From: Entophlyctis helioformis
Taxonomy: Eukaryota > Chytridiomycota > Chytridiomycetes > Chytridiales > Chytriomycetaceae
DNA: 18,968 nt
Direction: 5' to 3'
NCBI GenBank assembly: GCA_025526915.1
Contig: JAHLKH010000340.1
Location: forward strand, 1 to 18,968
Shown here: piece by piece, positions 8,098-18,968 of the stretch
Position numbering within the stretch: position 1 is the first letter of the stretch
Layout: each line of letters begins with the position of its first letter
Made by a program: the position numbers and the translations under genes
The notes under the pieces: generated by a model
Database searches by the model: none
What the model saw: only the letters and a program-made list of their open reading frames with translations
Told to the model about the DNA's origin: nothing

Positions 8098-8920
8098 CGT
8101 TTTGGATGGATGGATCCATGGACGTTGTCGCGACAACCACTGCGAGCACCATCAAGGCTGTCTCGTGCATGGGCAGCGTGTGCGGGGCGAGAGGGCGGGA
8201 GCGAGGAGGGCACACTGGCGGCCGTGGCATCAAGCACCAGTGGAAGAACATCGCACGCCTGCAACTGGCCGCACACTTGGCTGACTCGGCCTCGCAGGCT
8301 TTGTTGCTGCTGCTGCTGCTGTTGGTGCCGTGAGATGGACAGCACACATGAATGCGAGACACGCACAGTCTGCACGCGGACACGGACGCGACTGACCAAG
8401 CGGGGCGACCAAGCGAGTGCAGCACAACAGGACGCTCTCTGTCACAGCTCACAGCACGGCAAGAGCAAGTCAGCAGCACTCGACGATCCAGTGCAGTCCA
8501 GTGCAGTCCAACAGCGACGATCAAGCAACCACTCGACTGCAAGCATTCACACGGGACAGACAGACGCATGCATCTGGCCATCCAAACCACTCGCACCCAA
8601 GCCAAGTCAAGTGGACAAGCCACTCCAAGCCATTCCAGGTCAAGTGGACAGAGAGCCAAGAGTCCCGTGGCTCGCACAGTCCGAGGGACCAACACCAGCC
8701 TCTTGGGGGCAGCAACTGGCTGCTGTTGGTTGCGCAGACTGTGCAGCATTAGCGATCGACTGACGCCTGTCTGGCACTGCAGGGCTGCTGCGCTGTGGAG
8801 CAAGGCGGGCTGGAGTGGCTGGGCTTGTGGAGAGCAGCTTGGCAAGACTGCTGGTTGCTCGCTGTTGGCTGTTGGTGGTGGGAGGGATGGGAAGGATGGT
8901 GGGTACATGGCTGTGAGGGG

Positions 8921-9011
8921 CGAGTGGATGGACAGCAGACGGACGGCTGGCAGAGTGGAGGCAGGCGTTGGTGGGTCGAGTGGATGGACAGCAGACGGAC
9001 GGACGGCTGGC
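8921..9011. repeat. Imperfect direct duplication of a 31-35 bp unit
   Basis: The unit at 8921-8951 (starting CGAGTGGATGGACAGCAGAC and ending GGACGGCTGGC) recurs at 8977-9011, the second copy having one extra GGAC. They are 56 bp apart start to start. Confidence 0.85.
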
Positions 9012-9153
9012 GGATAAGTGTCGGTTGGGAGTGGCAGGCGTGTGCAGACTGGCAGGGCATGGTGGCAGCTGGCAGCAGCTGGCTGTGGCATGCCGGCTGT
9101 TGCTGTTCCCGCCGCCGTTTGTTGTTGCTGGGCCAAGATGCGCTTCGGATCGT

Positions 9154-9173
9154 GGCTGGCTGGCTGGCTGGCT
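9154..9173. repeat. (GGCT)5 microsatellite
   Basis: Five perfect GGCT units, the same motif as in MAF1 intron 1. Confidence 0.9.
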
Positions 9174-9361
9174 TGTGCTGACTGCCGCTCTCGGCAAGAC
9201 AGCAAGGCGAGTGGGGCGGGCGATCGGTGGGCGGCACAGCACTGGCTGGCATCCACAACCAAGGTAGGCTTGGACAGCCTCGCTCAGTCTCACTCAGTCG
9301 ACAACGGTAGCCGCCACGCACAGACACGTTTCCTGTCCAAGTGGCAATGCCGCCTCAGCAG

Positions 9362-9479
9362 CCAATCAGCCGTCGCCAGCTCGATCTGTGCCAAGCCATC
9401 GTCATCAAGTGGCCAAGCAGATGCTGCACAACACAGGCTGTCCGTCTGTCTGTCTGTCTGCACCAGCTGCCTATAAAAG
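9362..9479 (+). promoter_or_regulatory. CCAAT box and TATA box of a predicted RNA polymerase II promoter
   Basis: CCAAT at 9362-9366 and TATAAAAG at 9472-9479, about 105 bp apart, with a GTCT microsatellite between them. The first ATG downstream is at 9542, 63 bp after the TATA box. This is the best-formed promoter in the window. Confidence 0.6.
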
Positions 9480-9541
9480 CCATCGGCTGTTCCTCTCTCG
9501 CTTGCTCAGCATCCAATAGCCAACGCTCTCTGCATCCAAAC

Positions 9542-9772
9542 ATGATCCATGACAACGTCCACGCATCTGCACTCGCTTCGGCCGGCTTCCTTCCCGTCAC
9601 AGCTCGCTCGGCTGCTGCACCAAAGCCAAGTGCCACATCGGCATCCGCCTCGTCTGGCAGCACTCTGTCGCCTGCACATGGCTCCAACACGATCAGCAAA
9701 CGTACCAGCTCGCTCGAACTCGCTCAGATGAACCCTGCACCGTCTGCACCCATGGCCCTCTGTCGTCTCTGA
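9542..9772 (+). CDS. Small Ser/Ala-rich hypothetical protein
   Basis: This 76-residue ORF begins at the first ATG downstream of the CCAAT/TATA promoter, in a good start context (A at -3). It is rich in Ser, Ala, Thr and Pro (for example TSASASSGSTLSPAHG) and ends at TGA 9770-9772. There is no signal peptide, membrane segment or recognisable domain. A second ATG seven bases on, in another frame, gives a 60-residue ORF, so the frame is not certain. The promoter position is the main support; the product may be a first exon of something longer, or not translated. Confidence 0.35.
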   Translation: MIHDNVHASALASAGFLPVTARSAAAPKPSATSASASSGSTLSPAHGSNTISKRTSSLELAQMNPAPSAPMALCRL

Positions 9773-9877
9773 TCTGCATCCAAGGCACGCACCATCGCTC
9801 GCTCTCTGTCCATATCCTGCACATCCTGCACATCGCACTCCCAATACATCTATTCATCCATCTTCAGCTGTCCATTC

Positions 9878-10072
9878 ATGCAACCAAGACGTCCACTTCG
9901 TGCCAAAAAGAGCGCGCAGTCAGTGGACGTCGCAGCTCTGGCTGTCGAGACATACGACACACTGATCAACAGCCATCAGCCAAGTGTTCTTTGCCTCAAG
10001 ACGCCCAAGCTGAAGCCGGCTCTCGGCCTGCTCTGCCCTGCAAAGCCAGCACCCGTTGGTGGACGCGTCTGA
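9878..10072 (+). CDS. Small basic hypothetical ORF
   Basis: A 64-residue ORF starting MQPRRPLRAKKSAQSVD. It is basic at the N-terminus and has a plausible helix (VDVAALAVETYDTLIN). It could be a later exon of the transcript starting near 9500, since no separate promoter is evident. No family recognised; weak support. Confidence 0.22.
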   Translation: MQPRRPLRAKKSAQSVDVAALAVETYDTLINSHQPSVLCLKTPKLKPALGLLCPAKPAPVGGRV

Positions 10073-10437
10073 TACTGGCCACGTCCGACCTGCCCGACGG
10101 CGACCCAGACAGCAAGCCCCGCCTCAAGGCATACGCCCGGCTTGCCCGACAAACCGGACAGCAAGTGCGATACGGCTGCCATCTACACTGCATTCCAGAT
10201 GCCACAAGACAGCCAACATCAGTCGCGATCTGGTCACTGGCCCTGTCTGAGATCTGGGCCGACAGCAGCCTGTCTCAAAGGAGATTGCAGAGTCTTTTTC
10301 ACGTGTGCAATTTCATCTTAAAAGTGATTCTTGACGGCTAGCCTTGTTGGCGAAGATGAGTGTGCATTTGGCGGTTTGCGTCGATATTAAAAATAAAATT
10401 ATTTGTATGACATTGGCTAAAATCGCAACAAGAAGGA
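10073..10437. other. Region between the small ORFs and tRNA-Met
   Basis: It holds copy 2 of the dispersed repeat (10176-10230) and, just before the tRNA, a strikingly AT-rich stretch (about 10384-10430) in otherwise GC-rich DNA. No gene is supported. Confidence 0.5.
10176..10230 (+). repeat. Dispersed repeat, copy 2
   Basis: Matches 2993-3035: CTGCCA, 3-nt gap, an identical 18-bp block (10185-10202), then the identical 14-bp block CATCAGTCGCGATC (10217-10230). It lies about 210 bp upstream of the tRNA gene. Confidence 0.65.
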
Positions 10438-10510
10438 GCTTCGATGGCGCAGTCGGTAGCGCGTGAGTCTCATAATCTCGAGGTCGTGAGTTCAAGCCTC
10501 ACTCGGAGCA
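10438..10510 (+). tRNA. tRNA-Met (anticodon CAT), elongator type, intronless
   Basis: All 73 positions fold as a cloverleaf. The acceptor stem GCTTCGA pairs with TCGGAGC (one G-U pair) with discriminator A. The D arm is GCGC-AGTCGGTA-GCGC and the anticodon loop CTCATAA. The T arm is GTGAG-TTCAAGC-CTCAC and the variable loop has 5 nt. It resembles eukaryotic elongator tRNA-Met, with the same CTCATAATC anticodon context; initiator tRNA hallmarks are not present. The internal A-box and B-box (GTTCAAGCC) are intact. The CCA end is not encoded. A T5 run five bases downstream serves as terminator. Confidence 0.95.
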
Positions 10511-10515
10511 ACTTC

Positions 10516-10520
10516 TTTTT
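10516..10520 (+). terminator. RNA polymerase III T5 terminator
   Basis: Five consecutive T residues begin five bases after the last tRNA base, the usual polymerase III stop signal. Confidence 0.8.
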
Positions 10521-10869
10521 GCCCGGCTACCCTGCCATCCTCAACAGCCACTCTGTTCGCTCTCTCCTTTTGCCACCTACGCCACACATGCTGCCTGTTG
10601 CGCACTGTCTCTGCGTCTGCCACGCTCAGGCACTCTCCAGTTGCGTCCACTCGCCTCGCGAATGTGCGCGTTTCTTCAGGCGGCCCATGGTGTGTTCCAG
10701 CGTACTTTATGGATACATCACCGTGGACGTGTCGGACCAGGGGGATGACATAACTGAGGGATCTACGCACGGCCTAAAGCTCGAAAGGGTATGGCATCAA
10801 GTGTCTTGGGGACTGGGAATCTTCTTGGAATGAACTTTGGCATCACTTAAACAGCCGCATTCATTCAAA
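10521..10869. other. Spacer between tRNA-Met and the 3' end of PRP43
   Basis: No gene is supported. It should contain the PRP43 3' UTR, read on the minus strand. The open frame crossing the tRNA on the plus strand is considered fortuitous. Confidence 0.5.
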
Positions 10870-13472
<2,603 letters not shown>

Positions 13473-13707
13473 CGCTGTTGCTTGTTGGTGGTTGCGTCGA
13501 AAACCACAACAAAAAAAAGAACGACTGCGGCTGCATGCCTGCATGCATGGCTGGCTGGATGCCTTCATGGCTGGAGGCACCAACTGGCACGATCGTACTG
13601 ACACTCACACAGATGCAGATCTGCTGCTGTAGCACCTGCCGCTCGCCTTGGCGCACTCGCCATAAAAGCCGGCGCTTTCCGGCTTTGCTTCAACCCGTGT
13701 TCCGGTC
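13473..13707. promoter_or_regulatory. Divergent PRP43/DPP5 intergenic promoter region
   Basis: Only 235 bp separates the two start codons. The DPP5 side has a CATAAAAG box at 13661-13668, 40-47 bp before its ATG. The PRP43 side has an A8 run on the plus strand (13511-13518) but no obvious TATA box, as often seen for housekeeping genes. Confidence 0.55.
13661..13668 (+). promoter_or_regulatory. TATA-like box of DPP5
   Basis: CATAAAAG in a short AT-rich spot, 40-47 bp upstream of ATG 13708. Confidence 0.55.
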
Positions 13708-16700
13708 ATGTCGTTCAAGATCGTTGCACTGCTTGCTGCTGTTTCTGCTGCTACAGCTGCTACCGCCGCTGGCGCCAAGCCGCAGACCGACGGCCGCCCC
13801 ATGCGGGCCGAGGTGCGCCGTTTGCCCTGCGTCTGCGTCTGCCTCTGCGTGTGCACCAGCCGCCTGCTGACCCCCGCCGGCCCACCGCACAGGACCTTGT
13901 GTCGATGCACCGGCTGACGACGCCCGTGCCGTCGCCCAGCGGCCGCGTCGCCGTGTTCTCGGCGTCGCAGTACTCGGTCGCCACCGACTCGACCGTGTCG
14001 ACGCTGTACCTGTCGCACCTCAACTCGCCCAACCCGCTGCCGCCGTTCGCCCTCGGCACCGGCCTCGGCTCCGACCCGTTCTGGCTGGCCGACAACCTGC
14101 TCGCCATCCGCTGCCCGCGCAACGGCGTGTCGCAGATCTGCTACGCCAACCTGGCCAACATCCACAACGGCTCCGTCGTCGAGTTTGTGCAGCTCACCAC
14201 GCTGACCGCTGGCATCTCGTCGGCCAAGTTCAGGCCGCTGCCCGCCTCGTCCGGCGTCCTTGCCTTCACCTCGACCGTCGCCATCAAGCCCAAGCCCAAG
14301 TTCGCCTCTGGCGTCGTGTACGGTGAGTGGCCGGCCGTCGTCCAAGTCCGCCCATCCGAGGCTGTGCTGACCCGCCCGCACTCCGCCTCCGCTCCTGTGC
14401 GGCTTGCATCCCCGCCCACGCCCGCGCCCACGCAGACAAGCTGTTTGTCCGCCACTGGGACAAGTACCTCGACCCGGCCTCGCGCAGCCACCTCTTTGTG
14501 ACTCGCCTGGCCGTCGACACCGAGGCGGGCACCGTGGCCGTCGACGGCGACCTGCTCGATCTCTTTGTCGACACGCCTGATCTCGAGACGCCGGTGCGTG
14601 CCCTGTGCTTTCGCATGAGCCCACTGCTCCTTGCACTGCTCCTGGCTCTGCTGCTCCTTGCACTGCTGCTCCTGGCACTGCACTGCCGTGCCATCGCTGC
14701 GATCTTGCATCGGGGCTCATTCCGAGGCTCTCTCGTGATGCGTCATGCCCAACTGACCCCGCCCTGTGCTCGTCACTTGACTGGCACAATCAGATTGCTC
14801 CGTTCGGCGATGCCACCTCTTACGACATCAGCCCCGACGGCAACGTCATCGCCTTCGCGTCTCGCGTCCCAGAGCACAAGGCTGCATGGAACACCAACAT
14901 CGACATCTACCTTGTCCGCACCGACGCCACCTACCCTCCCATCCCCATCTCGCAGAACAACCTTGGCGCGGATGCCCTCCCGCTCTTCTCTCCCGACGGA
15001 AAGTCGGTCGCTTGGCTCCAGATGAAGGTGGGCTCATGCTGGATGGATGTGCATCCATCAATTCTTCCACCGTTGGTCCAGGCACGATCTGACCGTGTGC
15101 GCTCGCCATGAATGCGTGTGTGCATGCATTGCTGGACAGACTCCCGGATACGAGTCCGACATCAACAAGGTTGCCGTCTACGATCTGACCAAGAAGAAGA
15201 CTACGATCCTTGGCAAGAAGTGGGATCGCAGCCCCGAGTCGCTCGTCTACATCTCCGACACCGTGCTCGCCACGACGGTCCAGGACAATGCGCGCATGAA
15301 GGTGTACACGGTCGACACTGGCACCGGCAAGATCGCTGCCCGCACCCACGAGGCTGCCACCCACGCCATTTCGCTCGTGCCTGGCACCAACTCCCTCATT
15401 GGTCTTGTGCACAGCATGAAGTTCCCCGACGAGGTCGCGCTCATCGACACCAAGGAGTGGAAGACCACGTTCATCACCAGCCTCAACGAGGATGCCATCA
15501 GCGAGCTCAATCTGTCTGACCCCGAGGTGAGCATCCACATCCCTGACATGGCTGGCGCTGCTCGAGCCCATGCGCGGCTGCCGCTGACCACACTCGCGAT
15601 CGTTGTTCTGGCATTGCAGGAGCTGTGGTTCAAGGGTGCCAACAACGAAAAGGTGCACTCGTGGGTGCTCAAGCCGCCTGGCTTTGACAAGAAGAAAAAG
15701 TACCCGCTTGCGTTCCTGATCCACGGCGGTCCTGAAGGTGCTTGGAACGACGACTGGTCGTACCGCTGGAACCCGCAGGTCTTTGCTGCCCAGGGCTTCT
15801 TTGGTAAGTGACGAAGCCTTGCCCTGTGTGCTGTGGCCAATGCGCGCAGATATTGTGCTGACTGATCCACTGGCCCCTCTGACCCCTCTGGCCCCTCTGG
15901 CTGACCCTCGTCACAGTCGCCACGGTCAACTTCCATGGATCCACCGGCTTTGGCTCCGAGTTTGAGCGCGCCATTCTCGGCAACTGGGGTGGCGCTCCGT
16001 ACCAGGATCTCATGAAGGGTCTGTCGGCTGTGCTTGACGCTTACCCGCAGATCGACCGCCGTCGCGTGGCTGGTCTTGGTGCCTCGTATGGCGGCTACAT
16101 GATCAACTGGATCAACGGCCATTCGCGCCGCTTTGCTTGTCTCGGCAAGTTATTGCTCCTCTCCCTGCCCCTCCGCTTTCCCTCCAGCCATGCTAACGAC
16201 CGCCACCGCACACAGTCAACCACGACGGCATGTTCGACACGGTGTCGGCCTATTTTGCGACCGAGGAGCTGTGGTTCCCCGAGTCCGAGTTCACGGGCAC
16301 GCCGTTCGACCGCAAGGCCGCCAAGGTGTACCAAAAGTACTCGCCCAGAGCCTTTGCGCACAAGTGGGAGTCGCCCACGCTCGTCATCCACGGCGAGCTC
16401 GACTACCGTCTCTCTGTCACGGAAGGCCTGTCGACGTTTACGGCCCTCCAGCGCCGCAACATCCCCTCGAAGCTGCTGTACTTCCCCGACGAAAACCACT
16501 GGGTGCTCAAGCCGGCCAACTCGCTTCTGTGGCACTCTGAGATTGTTGACTGGATCTCGCACTGGACGAGCGAGAAGGTGGTCGACGTCACGGGCGGCGG
16601 CAAGGACGAGCCGGTTCCGTCGGACGGCTTCGAGCTCGACGTTGACATTGATCTCGGATCTGGCAACATCGACTTTGACATTGTGCTTGATGGCTCGGAC

Positions 16701-16973
16701 ATGGTCCCGGCGACGACCAGCCGATCTTCCAGGTGCAGGGTTGAAGCGTCTCGAGGACTTGCTTGGCGCCAGCATACTTGCCTTGTTTTAGTGTGCAACA
16801 CAGTGGTATTGCCATTCCCGCAGTGCAACAGGAGCCCTGACACGAGTGATATGCTGAATGAATTCCATTTGTCTGGGGCAGACTTGCTCGTGGTGCGATC
16901 AGATCTGCTGTTCATTCATGTCCATCCATCACACAATATCCACAAAGCAAAGAGCGCTAGCAAAGAACGCTAG
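13708..16973 (+). CDS. DPP5: Secreted dipeptidyl-peptidase 5 (S9C prolyl oligopeptidase family)
   Basis: DPP5 removes dipeptides from peptide N-termini outside the cell, feeding fungal protein use. Eight exons join in phase: 13708-13812, 13893-14322, 14436-14593, 14794-15027, 15140-15526, 15620-15803, 15917-16144 and 16216 to the end. Residues 1 to about 21 form a signal peptide. A beta-propeller follows (FVRHWD 182-187, YDISPDG near 241, GYESD), then an alpha/beta hydrolase domain with HGGP (473-476), GSTGFG (507-512) and GASYGGYM around nucleophile Ser556. Asp638 (HGELDYRL) and His670 (PDENHW) complete the triad. Intron 7 has a GC donor (G|GCAAGT). Past the usual family end there is an acidic extension (DVTGGGKDEP, DVDIDLGSGNIDFD). 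As written the frame runs to 16973 (827 residues), but its last 75-odd codons look non-coding. A one-base slip at CCC 16706-16708 would instead end the protein at TGA 16742-16744 (about 751 residues), which I prefer. Confidence 0.9.
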
Positions 16974-16987
16974 CAAAGAAGGCTAGT
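16951..16987. repeat. 14-bp tandem repeat around GCTAGC
   Basis: Three decaying copies of a CGCTAGCAAAGAA-type unit lie between the convergent 3' ends of DPP5 and the transcription-factor gene. They could be part of either 3' UTR. Confidence 0.7.
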
Positions 16988-17009
16988 AAGCATGCATGCG
17001 GGGGGTATA

Positions 17010-18968
17010 TCACTGCAGACTGCTGCGTCTGCTGCCATCACTGTCGCTGGCGTCTTCTGGCCCAGCCAGCGCGCGGTCAAGCATGCGACTCAACTCGTCC
17101 ATCCCGTGGGCCACAACCGCAAACTCCCGTCCGATCCTTGCGAGTGCATCCATCGCCATGCGCACCTGCCCAACGCCGGCATCGCGCTCGAGAACGCCCT
17201 TTTTGATGCCAGACACGGCCGCTGTGCCTGCCTCAAAGATCAGCTTGCTCATGATGGGAGTCACCTCGGCAAAGTCTGGGTTCTGCTCGAGGAACACCTT
17301 GACGATCTGCATGATGCATCCAGACGACTCGAGGCAGATGCTCTGCGACGTCTCGATCCCTTGCTCGACCGGGAGTTGCGGGGTGTAGCTCTGGTCTTGG
17401 CGCATCTGTGAACCGTGGAGCACCAGGCGAGAGTAGTGGTAGCAGGCAAGGAGAAACGCAAACGGCCATGCGAGCGGGGGTTTGTCGCTGCTGCTGCTGT
17501 CGCTGCTGTCGCTGCTTTCGCTGTTTTCGCTGCTTGGAGACGCATGGTCGAGTGGTGCGGTCGAGGCTGCCGTTGCTGCTGCATCGTCATGCCGCGGTCG
17601 CTTGGCTCGACGTCCAGCATCCCCAGCGCCGCTCTCGTCAACAGACAGTCGCTTGGATGGACCAGTGTCCGACGCGTCGTCCGTCGCTGCCGTCAATGTG
17701 TCGCGTGCTCCACCGGCCGACGGTCGAGTGGCTGCTCCCGCAGTGTACCGTTGAATGACGCTGCGCACCTCATCGACCGTAATCAAGCAACGGTACGCTG
17801 GTGCCACAACACGCCACTCGGGCGGCAGCTGGTTGAGCCACTTGAGGAGCTCGCGGTCAAGAGCCCAGCGCTGGCTCTCAAGCTCGTCCAGTCGCGCTTG
17901 GTCCGCCAGCGTCTGACTTGGCTTCTGGTTGCCTCTAGATTGCTGCAGTTTAAAGCTGTTGGCGTATCTGTAACCAGCACTCTTTCTCAATCCACCGAAA
18001 CTGGAGCACGCGGTCAAAGATCTCAAGAAGCACCATGCGTGCGCTGTACGGCGTCATGAGAGGTTGAATACGGGCCAGTTTTCGCAGCTGCAGATATCTG
18101 CCGTGGCCTTGCTCCTGCTGCTCCTGCTGTTGCTGTTGATTATCACTTTGATCCCTATGTCGATCGCTGTGCCAAAATATTGTACCGTGGTCATGGCGGT
18201 GGCGGTGGCGGTGGCGGTGGCGCGATTGGCGAACGTCACCCCCCATGTCGTTTGGAACCATGGCGTTGCATCCCAAAGCGATCCGTGTGGAAGAGACGGA
18301 CGATAAAAGTCGCTGAACGCGTCGCCCGGGATGTTGTTGACAATGGCGACCTGAACACTACTCTCGTACAGCGACCACCAGAGCCGGCGTGTAAGCTCTT
18401 CCGTCTGCTCGTCGACCTCTTGAACGCCTGCTGGTCCGCTTTGGTTCACGAGTGACTTTTGATGCATGTAGAGCTGCATCAGACGCGCGGCTGCGGGCAA
18501 CAATAACAAGGCCCTCCACACGACCAGTATCTGCCAGACGAGGTCTGATGTATCAGCAAGCAAGACAGTAGGTAACCGTGAACGGGCGAGACATGCGGTT
18601 AATGCAGCAGGTCTGACTCACCTCGGAGCATAGTTGCCCATCAGCAACAGACCGAGAATGTTGGGCAGCGACACCTGTCTGCAGCGCACCGATCAGATAT
18701 GACTTGGCTGCCTCGTAGAACATATCGCCATCAAACCGCCGGCTGATGGTTGCAGTGGCAGTGGCAGTGGCAGTTGGCTGGCTCTCTGCTTGAGACTAGT
18801 GACGATGGCAAAGAGGACGGCTGTAACGGGAACAGCATGCCGTGTGCGTACATGGCGTTGAGGAGCAGCGGCGGATGGCTGTCAAGGTTCATAAAGAACC
18901 ACGACGGCAGCACCACGCCGCTCTGCTTGGGCATCACGTATGTGAACCACCGCTCGAGCAGATCCAGG
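17010..18968 (-). CDS. Fungal-specific transcription factor (Fungal_trans domain), N-terminus outside the window, frame interrupted
   Basis: Proteins of this type are Zn2Cys6 gene regulators. The zinc cluster would lie beyond the right edge, so only the middle homology domain and C-terminus are seen. Motifs on the minus strand, in order: LLERWFTYVMPK and SHPPLLLNAMYAHGMLF (18960-18820), FYEAAKSYLIGAL, VSLPNILGLLLMGNYA, LMQLYMHQKS, a TRRLWWSLYESS segment (about 18380), FYRPSLPHGSLWD, YSARMVLLEIFDRVLQFRYANSFKLQ, LLKWLNQLPPEWR, and PLAWPFAFLLACYHYSRLVL. A Ser/Asp-rich loop lies at about 17490-17570. The stop is TGA 17012-17010. One normal intron (18545-18621, GTGAGT...CAG) is visible. The motifs lie in different frames, changing near 18751-18775, 18674, 18505, 18240 and 17968-17995. 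This is either a decaying gene, poor sequence in low-complexity stretches, or unusual tiny introns. The 3' exon (17010-17967) is intact. Confidence 0.65.
18195..18222. repeat. (GGTGGC)n hexanucleotide run within the transcription-factor gene
   Basis: About four and a half GGTGGC units. Read on the minus strand it gives alternating Ala-Thr in one frame and Arg-His in another. The frame appears to change just upstream of it, at the six-base C run. Confidence 0.8.
18751..18775. repeat. (GTGGCA)n hexanucleotide run within the transcription-factor gene
   Basis: Four near-perfect units. The two flanking protein-like segments of the transcription factor are in different frames across this run, so length change here could have broken the frame. 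Confidence 0.75.

Larger units (their letters stand above)
7781..9361. other. Gene-poor, repeat-rich region
   Basis: Long overlapping open frames exist on both strands, but their products are Cys/Ser/Pro-rich or repeat-like with no recognisable domain. It holds an AGCC microsatellite (8070-8097), a GCT trinucleotide run (about 8302-8322), the imperfect duplication 8921-8951/8977-9011 and a GGCT microsatellite (9154-9173). I see no supported gene. Confidence 0.5.

Noticed and set aside
7973..9262. Long (429-codon) open frame on the minus strand
   Set aside because: It crosses microsatellites and the direct duplication, is Cys/Ser/Pro-rich without any domain, and equally open frames exist on the other strand. 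It looks like an effect of base composition.
13605..14789. 394-codon minus-strand frame
   Set aside because: Antisense to DPP5 exons 1-3 and their introns; Arg/Gly-rich composition typical of the reverse of a GC-rich gene.
16745..17009. Search for a SECIS element in the DPP5 3' region and other 3' flanks
   Set aside because: No stem with the ATGA...AA...GA arrangement could be supported by eye, and DPP5 shows no in-frame TGA suggesting selenocysteine.

Overview
The window looks like nuclear DNA of a fungus, most likely an early-diverging (chytrid-like) one. It has spliceosomal introns, mostly 70-200 nt, with GT-AG ends and visible branch motifs of the CTAAC/TTAAC type. It also has TATA-driven secreted proteins, a fungal-type S9 peptidase and a Fungal_trans-type transcription factor. 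The first gene, a SECIS-binding-protein-2-like (SBP2) protein, argues against the Dikarya, which lack selenocysteine machinery. The genus cannot be named from the sequence alone.

Layout, left to right. (1) 1-1827, +: 5'-truncated SBP2-like gene with an L7Ae RNA-binding domain followed by ankyrin-like repeats; the frame is broken once near 622. (2) 1828-3156: intergenic. (3) 3190-4695, +: complete four-exon MAF1, the RNA polymerase III repressor. (4) 5434-5760, -: small secreted protein made of a 29-residue repeat. (5) 5761-9470: mostly gene-poor, repeat-rich DNA, with one unresolved candidate gene on the minus strand (6473-7780) that ends in a SUMO-interaction-like motif. (6) 9472-10072, +: a CCAAT/TATA promoter and one or two small unknown ORFs. 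(7) 10438-10510, +: elongator tRNA-Met(CAT) with a T5 terminator. (8) 10870-13472, -: complete five-exon PRP43/DHX15 DEAH-box helicase. (9) 13708 to 16744 or 16973, +: eight-exon secreted dipeptidyl-peptidase 5, divergent from PRP43 across 235 bp. (10) 17010-18968, -: C-terminal part of a Fungal_trans transcription factor whose frame is interrupted several times.

The genes do not form one pathway. MAF1 and the tRNA share the RNA polymerase III axis, PRP43 serves splicing and ribosome biogenesis, and the SBP2-like gene would act in selenocysteine translation if its function is conserved. The most interesting item is the SBP2-like L7Ae domain joined to ankyrin repeats in a fungus. The main caution is that frames break in the SBP2-like gene, at the DPP5 C-terminus and repeatedly in the transcription factor, while PRP43 and MAF1 are intact. 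This mixes possible sequencing errors with possible gene decay.
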